From Paremcibacter congregatus (GTDB taxonomy: Bacteria > Pseudomonadota > Alphaproteobacteria > Sphingomonadales > Emcibacteraceae), in assembly GCF_006385135.1 (NCBI RefSeq), contig NZ_CP041025.1, positions 372,001 to 436,000 of the forward strand: a stretch of 64,000 nt of DNA, read 5' to 3'. A model generated the notes under the pieces. It worked only from the letters and a program-made list of their open reading frames with translations, had not been told where the DNA came from and searched no databases. Position numbers and translations under genes: made by a program. Below are positions 50,780-59,601 of the stretch, piece by piece; position 1 is the stretch's first letter, and each line of letters begins with the position of its first letter.

Positions 50780-52018
50780 TCATTTTTTTGCTTTCGGGGC
50801 CAGTTTTGACCAAATGGACCCTTTGGCGGTGTCTTCTTTGTTGCCGGTAACATCGTCGCAGATGGACTTCAACACCTTGACAACCTTGCTCATTTTCGCG
50901 GCCTGGGGCAGAGGTTTGCCGGATCGGGAAACCTGAACCATAAGCTTCGGATCGAAGGGAATTTCCCAATCAATGGCCCGCTCAATCGACGCCTCAAAGT
51001 CTTTCTTGTCGACCTCGACCATGCCGGGGCCAGCGACCTTGTTCAGCAAAATCTTGATTGTCGCACTCGGGGCAACTGTTTTACACAGGGCCAGAAAGCG
51101 AATGGTGTCGCGGGCGGCGGCAAGGCTCAGGTCGGTGACCAGAATAATTTCATCGGCTTCCGAGAGCATCAGCGGATATTCCGCCGCCATATTGCGCGGC
51201 AGATCGAGTACGATATAGCTGAAGTTATGTTTCAATTCTGACAGCAGATGGCTCATGGCGGCCGGATCGGTGTAGGTTGGCTCGTTGAGGCTCGCTTCCG
51301 CGCCGAGGATCGAAAGATTTTCGCTTTCGCGCACCATGGCCCGTTCAATGAACAAACCATCAATCCGGCTGGGGTTTTCAAGGGCATCACACAATCCCCG
51401 ACCTGGTTCCAGATCAAAGGTGAGCGCATCGGTGCCAAAGTATATATCCATATCCAGAAGGCCGGTATTGCGTTTCATATCGTGAGACAGAATCCACGCG
51501 CAGCTGCTGGCGACCGTACTGGCGCCAACGCCTCCACGGATGCCGACGACAGCGACCAGCTTGTCCGTTTCATCTTCATTCAGTTCGACTTCCGGTTCAC
51601 TGGCCAGACGCATGGCGTTATCCGCCGCGAGGATGGATTCGCGGATCTGGTCTGTGGTAACCGGTTTCACCAGATATTCCTGGACGCCGGAGCCGATCAG
51701 GTTTCTGTATAGTTCGATGTCATTTTCCTGCCCAATGGCAATGACCATTGTGCCGGGCTCACAGACTTCCGCCAACGCATTCATATCATCCATAGCCGAG
51801 GAGGATTTGGACAGATCCACGACCAGGAATCTTGGCGATGTGGCGGTTGCCAGGGTGCGGATAGCATTTTCGATTCCGCCATTCTTGATATTGGATGTAT
51901 GCCATTCCCGCTCGTTGAGAACAGGGACAAGGGCCTGCGTGGTCTGATCATCGCACACATAAGCCTCGAATTCACTGACGGCGGTCTCTTCTGATTTGAG
52001 TAATGACGCTATGCTCAT
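50780..52018 (-). CDS. cpaE: Pilus localisation ATPase CpaE/TadZ
   Basis: A 412-residue protein with an N-terminal receiver-like pseudo domain (about 15-135: FEAYVCDDQTTQALVPVLNE, VVDLSKSSSAMDDMNALAEV, YLVKPVTTDQIRESI) and a C-terminal MinD/ParA-type ATPase. The deviant Walker A is VVGIRGGVGASTVASSCAW: both signature Lys positions are replaced, as is usual in TadZ. TadZ/CpaE marks the pole or site of pilus assembly. 52 bases upstream of cpaF, same operon. Confidence 0.92.
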   Translation of the reverse strand: MSIASLLKSEETAVSEFEAYVCDDQTTQALVPVLNEREWHTSNIKNGGIENAIRTLATATSPRFLVVDLSKSSSAMDDMNALAEVCEPGTMVIAIGQENDIELYRNLIGSGVQEYLVKPVTTDQIRESILAADNAMRLASEPEVELNEDETDKLVAVVGIRGGVGASTVASSCAWILSHDMKRNTGLLDMDIYFGTDALTFDLEPGRGLCDALENPSRIDGLFIERAMVRESENLSILGAEASLNEPTYTDPAAMSHLLSELKHNFSYIVLDLPRNMAAEYPLMLSEADEIILVTDLSLAAARDTIRFLALCKTVAPSATIKILLNKVAGPGMVEVDKKDFEASIERAIDWEIPFDPKLMVQVSRSGKPLPQAAKMSKVVKVLKSICDDVTGNKEDTAKGSIWSKLAPKAKK

Positions 52019-52029
52019 GGTTTTTTCCG

Positions 52030-52689
52030 TTATTTCTTTGTGCTTGTAGCAGTTGTCGTTGTGGCAGGTTTTGTCAGATATCCTTTGACGCCTCTGGCGG
52101 CCTGTTCGGCGTTGGGGTGGTTATTGGCATTACCGACGACCAGATCCCGTGGATTGGCGACCATAAGGCCAAGTTGTGCCTGTGAGGCGCAGCCAAATGT
52201 TTTCAGAGGGGCATTGTTGAAATTATCTGTGGAAGGCTGTGACCAGTCGCCACAGTGTGGTGGCGTGACCACATAGCGGGAGACCAGCAGGCGGGCCTGA
52301 TGTTTCCCTGGACTGCTGCCATAAGGCGTTACATTCGGGGCCAGATGCAGACCGCGCTTTTTCAAAAGTGCGGTGAGGGCGGTAAGTCTTTCCTGATCCT
52401 GTTCGGTAAGCTGGCCATCACGGGTCAAGGGGAAATCCATGCTGAGTTCATCCCCATATGACACGTGGCTTGTCATCATAAAGCGGTCGAGACGTGCGAC
52501 TTCGGTTGCGGACAGTTCATGCGCGGTGGGGCCGAAGGTAATCACATGGGGAATGCGCACCATCTGAACCTCATTACGTTTATGGCTGTCACCATCCATA
52601 TAGTGTGATGAACCGGCACAGCCTGCAATCACCAGGCAGGATAAACCAGACAGGCTTTTCAGTATGATATGAATAATATTCTTTGTCAT
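52030..52689 (-). CDS. cpaD: Pilus assembly lipoprotein CpaD
   Basis: A 219-residue lipoprotein: signal with lipobox VIAGC near residue 24. The CpaD domain includes ELSATEVARLDRFMMT, QERLTALTALLKKRGL, and the conserved FGCASQAQLGLMVANPRDLV near the C-terminus with a Thr-rich tail (TKPATTTTATSTKK). Works with the CpaC secretin in the outer membrane. Thirteen bases after the cpaC stop. Confidence 0.92.
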   Translation of the reverse strand: MTKNIIHIILKSLSGLSCLVIAGCAGSSHYMDGDSHKRNEVQMVRIPHVITFGPTAHELSATEVARLDRFMMTSHVSYGDELSMDFPLTRDGQLTEQDQERLTALTALLKKRGLHLAPNVTPYGSSPGKHQARLLVSRYVVTPPHCGDWSQPSTDNFNNAPLKTFGCASQAQLGLMVANPRDLVVGNANNHPNAEQAARGVKGYLTKPATTTTATSTKK

Positions 52690-52701
52690 TATATCTGTCC
52701 T

Positions 52702-54159
52702 TTAATCCAGAATGAAGCCAGCGGCACTTTTCAGGGTGTGGCCATTCTTGCCTTGAGCAGGCGGGGCGATGTCGGGTTTACGGGTGGTGAAGGATTGCCC
52801 TTTGATATAACGGTCATAGTCATTGGGGATTTCCAGACCATCGGTCGGCATCGGCATGCTGCCGCCATTGTGGGGCTGCACGATATAGGGCGTCACGATG
52901 ATCACCAGTTCGGTTTCCTGGCGGTTGTATTTGCTGGACCGGAACAGGGTGCCGAGAATGGGAATATCGCCGAGCCATGGGAATTTCGTCAGGTCATGAT
53001 TGACGCTGTTCTGCAAAAGACCGGCAATGGCGAAGCTTTGACCAGAGCCCAGTTCAATGGTGGTTTCCGCCCGGCGGGTGCTGAGGGCGGGAATATTAAA
53101 GCCCTGGATGGTCACCGCCCCGTTGGAGGTCAGTTGGCTGACTTCCGGTTTAATGTGCATGTTGATCCGGCCATCGTCGAGCACCACTGGGGTGAAATCA
53201 AGGGAAATACCGAATTCCTTATATTCGATGACCACCTGGCCTTCGTCAAGGGAGGGAATGGGATATTCACCCCCGGCGAGAAAGTTCGCGGGTTCTCCGG
53301 ACAGGGTGGTCAGGTTTGGTTCGGCCAGAACGGAAAGAACGCCTTCCGTCTCCAACGCATCGATGATGAAGTTAATGTCAAAATTACCCGCGCGGAAGCC
53401 GCCAAACAAACTGTTCAGGCCCCGGCCCTGTACGGCGAATTCTTTTATCAGATTATTGGTGATGCCGGTGGGATCAGGAATAAGATCAATAACATTTGCG
53501 CCCTGGACCACGCCGATGGCGGTGCTGCCGTTGGCGAAGAGATTCTCCCAGCTGAAACCCAGCTGTTTTTTTGTATCGCGGCCGATCTCGGCGATGCGCA
53601 CCCGCAGATTGACCTGAACCGGGGTGGCGATCTGCAGTTTATTGATGATGGTCTTGTCTTTGCCAATGAAGTCTTCGGCCATGCGGCGGGCGTCTTCGGC
53701 TTGCTCCGGACTTTTGACATTGCCGGTCAGCAGCAGCAGCCCTTCATAGGACTGGACCTGGATGCTGGCGTCGGGAATGACGTGGCTCAGGGCCGCTTCG
53801 AGGCTGCCGAGGTTATGATTAACGGCAATCTTGCCTTCATAAATCACCCGGTCGTCGTCGGTGACCGCATAAAGATTGGTTTCCCCCTGTTGCTTGCCAT
53901 AAATATAGACCAGGGTCGGGGATTTAACCTGAAGGTCGGCGATCGCGGTGTTGGCGATGAAGACATTATTGACTGGTTCCTTGAATCTCAACAAGGTACC
54001 TTTTCCAACTTCAATATTGTTTTGCTCTACTTTCTTTTCGGCAGAGGCCGACATCGGGGCGCTGACACATAATGTGGCTGCGGCAACGACCATCACACTG
54101 CAACGCAGGAGATGTTTCATTAAAGGAATAGAGGTGTAAGTCTTTACTGGGTTAATCAT
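52702..54159 (-). CDS. cpaC: Tad outer-membrane secretin CpaC/RcpA
   Basis: A 485-residue secretin. Signal peptide at about 15-40 (VVAAATLCVSAPMSASA). N-terminal domains: BON/N0-like KGTLLRFKEPVNNVFIANTA, then LRVRIAEIGRDTKKQLGFSW; the secretin core has AEPNLTTLSGEPANFLAGGE, FGISLDFTPVVLDDGRINMH and GLLQNSVNHDLTKFPWLGDI, with PILGTLFRSSKYNRQETELV near the end. Forms the outer-membrane ring for the pilus. It overlaps the cpaB stop by four bases. Confidence 0.94.
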   Translation of the reverse strand: MINPVKTYTSIPLMKHLLRCSVMVVAAATLCVSAPMSASAEKKVEQNNIEVGKGTLLRFKEPVNNVFIANTAIADLQVKSPTLVYIYGKQQGETNLYAVTDDDRVIYEGKIAVNHNLGSLEAALSHVIPDASIQVQSYEGLLLLTGNVKSPEQAEDARRMAEDFIGKDKTIINKLQIATPVQVNLRVRIAEIGRDTKKQLGFSWENLFANGSTAIGVVQGANVIDLIPDPTGITNNLIKEFAVQGRGLNSLFGGFRAGNFDINFIIDALETEGVLSVLAEPNLTTLSGEPANFLAGGEYPIPSLDEGQVVIEYKEFGISLDFTPVVLDDGRINMHIKPEVSQLTSNGAVTIQGFNIPALSTRRAETTIELGSGQSFAIAGLLQNSVNHDLTKFPWLGDIPILGTLFRSSKYNRQETELVIIVTPYIVQPHNGGSMPMPTDGLEIPNDYDRYIKGQSFTTRKPDIAPPAQGKNGHTLKSAAGFILD

Positions 54160-55100
54160 TCTTCTGATTCCTCGTCGTCATTCGCGGATTGTTTTTGTGC
54201 GATTGCCTTATTCAGTAATTTATTAAAGTCGACATTTTCAGAGTTGGCGCTGCTGCCGCGGAAGACCTTGACGGATACATTCCGGCCAGTGGGGCCCACG
54301 CTGCCGCCGCCTGAAGAAACCTGGCTGCTGACTTCGCTGTCCCAAGTGATGGTTCTGTCATCACCGGCGGTTTGCTGAACATCATTCTCATCAGGGCCCA
54401 GGCTTCTCAGGATCAGGGTCAGTTCGCCCATGTTTTTGATCAGAGAAACCTTTTCCGCTTCTTTTGGCGTTACTTCCAGAGTAGCGGTTTGTCCAACAGC
54501 CGGGGTATGTGTCGGGTTGTCTGTGCTTTGGTTAATGGCCAGAATACGGACGTTTTTAAGTACTGTTTCACTTATCCGGGCGGTTTTTTCTGTGCCGCTG
54601 GTTTCAATCTGGTGGGTCAGCAGAATATCGACCCGGTCACCGGGAAAGACAAAGCCGGCATTGCCAGATGTGGCATTAATCCGGATGGAGATGGCGCGCT
54701 TGCCTTTTGGCAGTACGGCGGCCATGAATCCTCTGTTTCCGGGTTTGACCAGACGGCCTGAGAGAATGGGTTCTCCGGCCGCAATGTTGGTTTTCAAAAC
54801 GGCGCCTAAAAAGGATTCGGGTGTCACTTCAGCATCCTGCTGGATATAAGATTCATGTACGCTTTCATCTGGCCAGGATTGCCACACCATATCTTCCTGT
54901 TTGATGAAATGACCAACAGACAGGTTGTTGGCGGCCACCAGAATTTTCATATCTGATTCGCGGACCTGCGTGATGATTTCCTGTGTGCTGGCGGTTTGTT
55001 CTTTGGGAGAGCTGATCAGGCTTCTCGCGAGAAGAGCCGTTAGAATCGCTACCACAAGGGCAACACCGATAAGGACAACGCTTCTTATATTTATATTCAT
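54156..55100 (-). CDS. cpaB: Pilus assembly protein CpaB/RcpC
   Basis: A 314-residue periplasmic protein with an N-terminal membrane helix (VVLIGVALVVAILTALLARS). The SAF domain starts at MKILVAANNLSVGHFIKQED and continues with SRGL-type loop IAAGEPILSGRLV; later NATSGNAGFVFPGDRVDILL and TLEVTPKEAEKVSLIKNMGE are characteristic. SAF domains may bind peptidoglycan and position the secretin. The C-terminus is charged (QKQSANDDEESEE). Upstream of and overlapping cpaC. Confidence 0.93.
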   Translation of the reverse strand: MNINIRSVVLIGVALVVAILTALLARSLISSPKEQTASTQEIITQVRESDMKILVAANNLSVGHFIKQEDMVWQSWPDESVHESYIQQDAEVTPESFLGAVLKTNIAAGEPILSGRLVKPGNRGFMAAVLPKGKRAISIRINATSGNAGFVFPGDRVDILLTHQIETSGTEKTARISETVLKNVRILAINQSTDNPTHTPAVGQTATLEVTPKEAEKVSLIKNMGELTLILRSLGPDENDVQQTAGDDRTITWDSEVSSQVSSGGGSVGPTGRNVSVKVFRGSSANSENVDFNKLLNKAIAQKQSANDDEESEE

Positions 55101-55129
55101 CTATATATTTCCTGTCTTGCTCGTTCCGT

Positions 55130-55675
55130 TCAGCCTTGGCTTATCGCGGTAAACTGGTTCAATGTTGTTGCCAAATTATAGGCGACATAAATTCCACCGC
55201 CTGCAATGCCAACACCATAAGGAACCGCACTTTCATTCTTTTCTGCCACGGAGAGGTTTATATTTTCTGAAGATTTGTAATATTTTGAAGCTTTTAGGCG
55301 ATTATTCAGAAGAATGACCGCTGCAATGCCGCCGCCAATCAGGGCCATAAGGAATAAGAACTGCAAGCTGTAAGTGGGACCGGCCCATAAGGCGACCGCT
55401 GGAATCAGTTTGACGTCACCGCCGCCCATAATATTCAGGGCGAATAAGACTGCAAAAACAATGAAGATCAGGGCCGCAATGGCGAGGGCCAGCAGCACTG
55501 TGGACCAGGGCAGCATTTGGCCATCCAGGTAGCGGCTCAGGAGATAGATGGGGTAAAGCAGCGCGACGCTTAAGCACAGTTTGTTGGACAAGGTATAGCT
55601 GGTAAGGTCGCTATAGGCTGCCCAAAGCATTAAAATCACAAATAATGCGATGACTATTATGGTTAACACACGCAA
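55130..55675 (-). CDS. cpaA: Prepilin peptidase CpaA/TadV
   Basis: A 181-residue inner-membrane aspartyl protease of the type IV prepilin peptidase family. First catalytic Asp in AAYSDLTSYTLSNKLCL, second in LNIMGGGDVKLIPAVALWAG (GxGD motif). Six or so helices. It removes the leader of the Flp pilins encoded just upstream. 131 bases after the pilin gene. Confidence 0.93.
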   Translation of the reverse strand: MRVLTIIVIALFVILMLWAAYSDLTSYTLSNKLCLSVALLYPIYLLSRYLDGQMLPWSTVLLALAIAALIFIVFAVLFALNIMGGGDVKLIPAVALWAGPTYSLQFLFLMALIGGGIAAVILLNNRLKASKYYKSSENINLSVAEKNESAVPYGVGIAGGGIYVAYNLATTLNQFTAISQG

Positions 55676-55806
55676 GTATCCCTAAATCTTGTATTACTTA
55701 ATTCATTGGAATACTAAGATTAAAAAATGAGGAAATGGTTAATGGGGATAGGGGGAGCCGCCTGGTGTGCCGGATAAGGCGGTGGATCGTGGAGAACCAA
55801 AAGGGG

Positions 55807-55986
55807 TTAGGGGGTCATGGCATTACTGACTTTTGATGAGGTATCGTTGAAGTTGGTCACAACGGTGGAACTCATGGCGCTGAGGGCGCCAATGGACGCG
55901 ACGACGATCAGGGCAGCAATCAGACCATATTCAATGGCCGTAGCACCTTTTTCGTGGGAGTGTAACTTTTTAATAAACTGCCGCAT
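55807..55986 (-). CDS. flp: Flp family type IVb pilin (second of two)
   Basis: A 59-residue prepilin. MRQFIKKLHSHEKGATAIEY shows the processing site after Gly in EKG and the ATAIEYGLIAALI signature with the conserved Glu and Tyr of Flp pilins. The C-terminal part is SSTVVTNFNDTSSKVSNAMT. Start chosen at the ATG at 55986, 6 bases after AGGAGGG; an upstream in-frame start would include the hairpin. It differs clearly from the first pilin in its C-terminal half. Confidence 0.94.
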   Translation of the reverse strand: MRQFIKKLHSHEKGATAIEYGLIAALIVVASIGALSAMSSTVVTNFNDTSSKVSNAMTP

Positions 55987-56005
55987 GGGTCCCTCCTGAA
56001 AGTGA

Positions 56006-56041
56006 AATAGAGGCTTTGGAATATTTGCCAAAGCCTCTATT
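56006..56041 (-). other. Perfect 14-bp hairpin between two pilin genes
   Basis: Arms 56006-56019 and 56028-56041 match perfectly around an 8-base loop, with only a weak T tract (ATTTC) after the stem on the minus strand. It lies between the stop of the first pilin and the ribosome-binding site of the second. It may stabilise the abundant first-pilin mRNA or partly terminate transcription. Confidence 0.65.
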
Positions 56042-56079
56042 TAAAGAATTACTGATCCTGTAACTTAAAAATTTTAAGA

Positions 56080-56244
56080 TTAATTCAGGCTACTGTTGAT
56101 TTCAACGAATTTGGCGTCAAGGGAAGTACCAACGCTTGTCATTGCGCCAATGGCGGCGACAGCGATCAAAGCAGCGATCAGACCATATTCAATAGCCGTT
56201 GCGCCTTTTTCGTTCTTACGTAATTTTGCAAAAAATTTGTTCAT
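56080..56244 (-). CDS. flp: Flp family type IVb pilin (first of two)
   Basis: A 54-residue prepilin: MNKFFAKLRKNEKGATAIEY with processing after EKG, then GLIAALIAVAAIGAMTSVGT and the short end KFVEINSSLN. AGGAG lies 8 bases before the ATG. It is the promoter-proximal gene of the tad locus and probably the main pilin. The two pilins share the leader and helix but differ beyond. Confidence 0.94.
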   Translation of the reverse strand: MNKFFAKLRKNEKGATAIEYGLIAALIAVAAIGAMTSVGTSLDAKFVEINSSLN

Positions 56245-56315
56245 CTTATTTCTCCTAAATGTGTACCAAGTAAAATTTCGTTCGTTGCCATGTTGTGACC
56301 CTAATATGCAGGCAA

Positions 56316-56359
56316 GTTATGAATAAAAGGTTAACAGGTATCAAGAAAAATACTTGATA
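56316..56359 (-). promoter_or_regulatory. Promoter and operator candidate of the tad locus
   Basis: On the minus strand TTGATA (56339-56344), 17 bases, CATAAC (56316-56321), about 70 bases before the first pilin. The -35 lies in a perfect 7-bp inverted repeat, TATCAAG-N7-CTTGATA (56339-56359), a likely regulator site. TTAACC inside the spacer resembles a CtrA half site, which is only a suggestion. The rest of the gap to 56553 is AT-rich without a gene. Confidence 0.45.
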
Positions 56360-56553
56360 TTTCAAAAGGTTAGATGGATAATTTTAAAATTATTTTATTT
56401 AAAATTCCGAAAAATATTCTCATAAAAATCAGCTAAAATTTTATGTTTTTGATGTGATCCATCGGGAAATGGCGAAGCTGTTCTCGCAGGGAAATGGGTG
56501 AAATATTATAAAATACACAGGGTTAGGGGCTGCCATCCCCTTCGGGCAGAGGG

Positions 56554-58692
56554 TCAGCCGGGCAGGTCGTGATTGGTCAGGGTGAGCACAAGATGGCTGA
56601 CTTTGCCTTGTGAAATATGGGTGGAAATATTCCCGCCAATCAGATGCGCGAGGTTCTGCGCGATCGATAATCCGAAGCCTGTGGAGACTTTTGGGGTGTA
56701 ATTTAGGGTGTTTTTTTGTGGATATGGTTGATTATTTTGTGTCTCGACCGGGGTTGTTTGTAACTTTTCGAACAATTCCGGGGCATCTTTTTCATCGATT
56801 CTCGGGCCGAGTAGCGGGATTTCGATTCTCACCTGGGCATTGCTGTTGATCAGGACGGACGGGCTTAACGTTTCCCCGGCCTGAGCCCGTTTCAGGGTGC
56901 TGGCCAGTATCTTGGTCAGGCACAGTTCAACACTTTGCTTGTCATTATAAAGAATAACATCAATGTTATTGCTATTGTCGATCAGTTCGACCTGCATGTC
57001 GTGGGCCATGGTTGCGACATTTTCCTGACATGCCTTCAAAACCGCTTTCAGAGAGAAGGATTCGGGATCGATCTGCATCAGGCCGGCCTCAATCTTGGCG
57101 GAATCCAGCACATCGTTGACGGCTTCTTTCAGCTGCACGGCGGCGGCGAGGATGCTTTTTGTATTTTGATGGTACTTTTCATTGACCGGACCCCAGGCTT
57201 CCATATCAATCATTTCGGAAAAGCCGATAATCGCGTTCAAAGGGGTGCGGAATTCGTGAGACAGGTTATGCAGCAATTCCGCCGCCACTTCTTCATGGGG
57301 GATATTCTGTGGTGTAATGTCTGTTTCAGCCGGGAACGAGGCGACATGTTTTTCCGGCGTCGCGGCCTTATGTTCTTCATGTTCTGCGGCGTCCGGAGTT
57401 TGTTCCGGAGCGTCTTCGGCGCGGGCGCTGCCACGGAAACCGGTAAAGCGGCCTGTATTAATATCAAAGATGGCGATGGCGCTGACATACCAGAGTGTCT
57501 TGTCGCCATGTTGTGAGTCTATATAGAAGGGCACGTCGCGGAAAGACGTGCGCCGTTCAAACAGCGCTTCAAAATTTTCCGGGGCGCCTTTCGTGTCATC
57601 CTCCTGGGGTGGCGGGGTGCAGAGCGAGATCATGTCCTCGCCAATCAGGGACTGCACAGGGCGGCCAAAGACGGTGAAGGCTTCCTCTGACAGAAAGCTG
57701 AGGCTACCGGTGCGGTCCACTTCCCAGAACCAGTCCGCAACCGACCTGACCAGTTCGCGTTGGCGCTGGCTTTCATCGCGGGCGTGCTGCACCTGTTCCC
57801 GGAGATCGGTTGTCAGGTCATCGACCGCCTCTTCCATATGGATCATTGGTTCCGGTATGCGGGGCTTTTCCGGGAAGCTGGCGTCATTGGCGACCTTGTC
57901 AGACGGAAAAGAAAGCGGGGTATCGCCGGAGGACGCCCGATCCTTGTAGGCGTGATCAGCCGTTTTGGGCTCGGATTTTTGCGGGGCTGCCGTCGGGGCA
58001 GCAGGCTTTGCGTCAAGGGAAGAGGTTTTCTCGGGCCTGACATTGCTAAAAATTGACAGTCTGGGGGTTTCTGCCTCCGGGGCTATCCCGCTTGCTGTGG
58101 CTTTTTTGCCGTCTTCTGTGTAGGTCTTGTGAATATTCTGGGCGCGAAGAAGTTCCAGGATATTGATGGTGGTTTCTTCATCAAGATCAGGATTTTCATC
58201 CCCGGCCAGGCGTTCCAGTTCGCTCAGACTGTATTTCAGTTTGGAACTCTGGGCGGCTTTCTGCGCCCGTTCCAGTTCATGCCGCACGAGAGGCGACAGG
58301 CCAAAGCGGCGAGAAATGTGAATGCGGTGAGCTTCTGTACCATAGCGGATCAAATGAATAAGTTTTTCATCGGGCAGAATGGCTTTTTCAAGCAGAGGGC
58401 CGGAAACCTCGACGACATCCTCGGACATAATGTCGGTCAGTTCCGTCGGGGGGGCGGTCAACGCGCAAAGAGCGGTGACAATGCCCTGACGGGTTTCAAT
58501 CTCGACCTGGCTCAGCAGTTCTTTCAGAATCTCGGTCAGCATACGGACTTGTGTGTCGGATGCCATTGGCCGACGTTGCAGGAATAAATCACAGATGTGG
58601 GAAAACAAAAGCGTTCGGCTGTGCGTTGATCCATCCTGCGCAAGCGCAATCAGATTACGAATTCGATCGTCAAACTGAGCTGGTTTCTGCAC
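56554..58692 (-). CDS. DUF2336-PAS-HisKA protein, probably a degenerate histidine kinase
   Basis: A protein of about 712 residues. An N-terminal helical DUF2336-type domain (FDDRIRNLIALAQDGSTHSR, RQGIVTALCALTAP, RFGLSPLVRHELERAQ) is followed by a disordered Pro/Lys region, a PAS domain (LVRSVADWFWEVDRTGSLSF, FTGFRGSARAED) and HisKA with His in LLHNLSHEFRTPLNAIIGFS. The ATPase part keeps GFGLSIAQNLAHLIGG but the N box is ILASTLKR without Asn and no DxGxG box is found, so kinase activity is doubtful. GTG start at 58692 after GGGGAA is preferred; an in-frame ATG at 58800 is the alternative. It lies directly upstream of the pilin genes, same strand. Confidence 0.85.
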   Translation of the reverse strand: MQKPAQFDDRIRNLIALAQDGSTHSRTLLFSHICDLFLQRRPMASDTQVRMLTEILKELLSQVEIETRQGIVTALCALTAPPTELTDIMSEDVVEVSGPLLEKAILPDEKLIHLIRYGTEAHRIHISRRFGLSPLVRHELERAQKAAQSSKLKYSLSELERLAGDENPDLDEETTINILELLRAQNIHKTYTEDGKKATASGIAPEAETPRLSIFSNVRPEKTSSLDAKPAAPTAAPQKSEPKTADHAYKDRASSGDTPLSFPSDKVANDASFPEKPRIPEPMIHMEEAVDDLTTDLREQVQHARDESQRQRELVRSVADWFWEVDRTGSLSFLSEEAFTVFGRPVQSLIGEDMISLCTPPPQEDDTKGAPENFEALFERRTSFRDVPFYIDSQHGDKTLWYVSAIAIFDINTGRFTGFRGSARAEDAPEQTPDAAEHEEHKAATPEKHVASFPAETDITPQNIPHEEVAAELLHNLSHEFRTPLNAIIGFSEMIDMEAWGPVNEKYHQNTKSILAAAVQLKEAVNDVLDSAKIEAGLMQIDPESFSLKAVLKACQENVATMAHDMQVELIDNSNNIDVILYNDKQSVELCLTKILASTLKRAQAGETLSPSVLINSNAQVRIEIPLLGPRIDEKDAPELFEKLQTTPVETQNNQPYPQKNTLNYTPKVSTGFGLSIAQNLAHLIGGNISTHISQGKVSHLVLTLTNHDLPG

Positions 58693-59027
58693 GTTACTAT
58701 ATTCCCCGAGGTTTATGGATTTTTGGTCCTGATTCTGCCTGCATACTAGATTGTGTTTTCTTTTTAAAAGCTTAACAATAGTAAGCACAAAAGATAGCAT
58801 TTATGACGCTATATAGCCAGTTAAAAGCTTGAATTATGAAAGTAATTATTACGTAAAATATTACTAAACTTTTAAAAAAAATGTATTTTATGATGTGATT
58901 CATTCCATTTATAATATATTCTGTCTTAAGTGAGAAATTTTGTTTCGAAATGTTTGCAATTGAAACATTTCTGTATAACCTGTCGCAGTATAAAAAATCA
59001 TAGAAGCAAGTTTAAGGAACAGACAGA
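58693..59027. other. Divergent AT-rich intergenic region
   Basis: Separates the DUF2336-type gene (minus) and the Lrp gene (plus). It is rich in T and A, with several TTGAAA/TTTAAAA-like words but no clear pair of promoter elements. If the ATG at 58800 were used, part of this region would be coding. Confidence 0.4.
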
Positions 59028-59510
59028 ATGCATCGTGTTAAACTGGATGATATTGATCAGAGAATTTTGGAGAAGCTTCAGGAGGACGGTCGGATCACCA
59101 ATGTAGAACTGGCAGAAAAAGTTGGAATTACAGCACCCCCATGCCTGCGGCGGGTGCGGGCTTTGGAAGAAGCCGGGTTTATACAGGGGTATCATGCAGA
59201 CCTTAATCCAGAAGCCATGGGCTTTGGTCTGACGGTTTTTGCCATGGTGGGTTTGCACAGCCAGGCGGAAAGTGACCTGAAGGCGTTTGAAGAACTGGTT
59301 ACGGAATGGCCGCTGGTGCGGGAAACCTATATGCTGAACGGCGAAATTGATTTTATTCTTAAAATCGTCGCCCGGGACCTGTCCCAGTTCCAGAACTTTC
59401 TGACCACCAAACTGACGCCGGCGCCGAATGTGGATAGTGTCAAGACATCGCTGAGCATCCGGTGCGCCAAAAAACTGCAAGGTGTGCCGGTGGGCGAATA
59501 TCAAGGATAA
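59028..59510 (+). CDS. Lrp/AsnC family transcriptional regulator
   Basis: A 160-residue regulator. Helix-turn-helix DIDQRILEKLQEDGRITNVE, AEKVGITAPPCLRRVRALEE, then GFIQGYHADLNPEAMGF; the RAM ligand domain has VRETYMLNGEIDFILKIVAR and a C-terminal SIRCAKKL. Very like the alphaproteobacterial Lrp members that follow amino acid levels. Effector unknown. Own unit, closed by a terminator. Confidence 0.94.
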   Translation: MHRVKLDDIDQRILEKLQEDGRITNVELAEKVGITAPPCLRRVRALEEAGFIQGYHADLNPEAMGFGLTVFAMVGLHSQAESDLKAFEELVTEWPLVRETYMLNGEIDFILKIVARDLSQFQNFLTTKLTPAPNVDSVKTSLSIRCAKKLQGVPVGEYQG

Positions 59511-59526
59511 GTCTCTTGCGGGACCA

Positions 59527-59564
59527 TTAAAAAAGGGCCTAACGATTTCGTAAGGCCCTTTTTT
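59527..59564. terminator. Bidirectional terminator between lrp and greA
   Basis: Stem AGGGCCT/AGGCCCT (59534-59540 with 59553-59559), extended inward by ACG/CGT, with T runs on both strands. Confidence 0.88.
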
Positions 59565-59601
59565 GTTTTCTGCGCCTCATTACAGGCCCTGCACCAAGGT
59601 G

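Noticed and set aside
52669-54072. Plus-strand open frame of 467 codons
   Set aside because: Antisense to the CpaC secretin; no family features.
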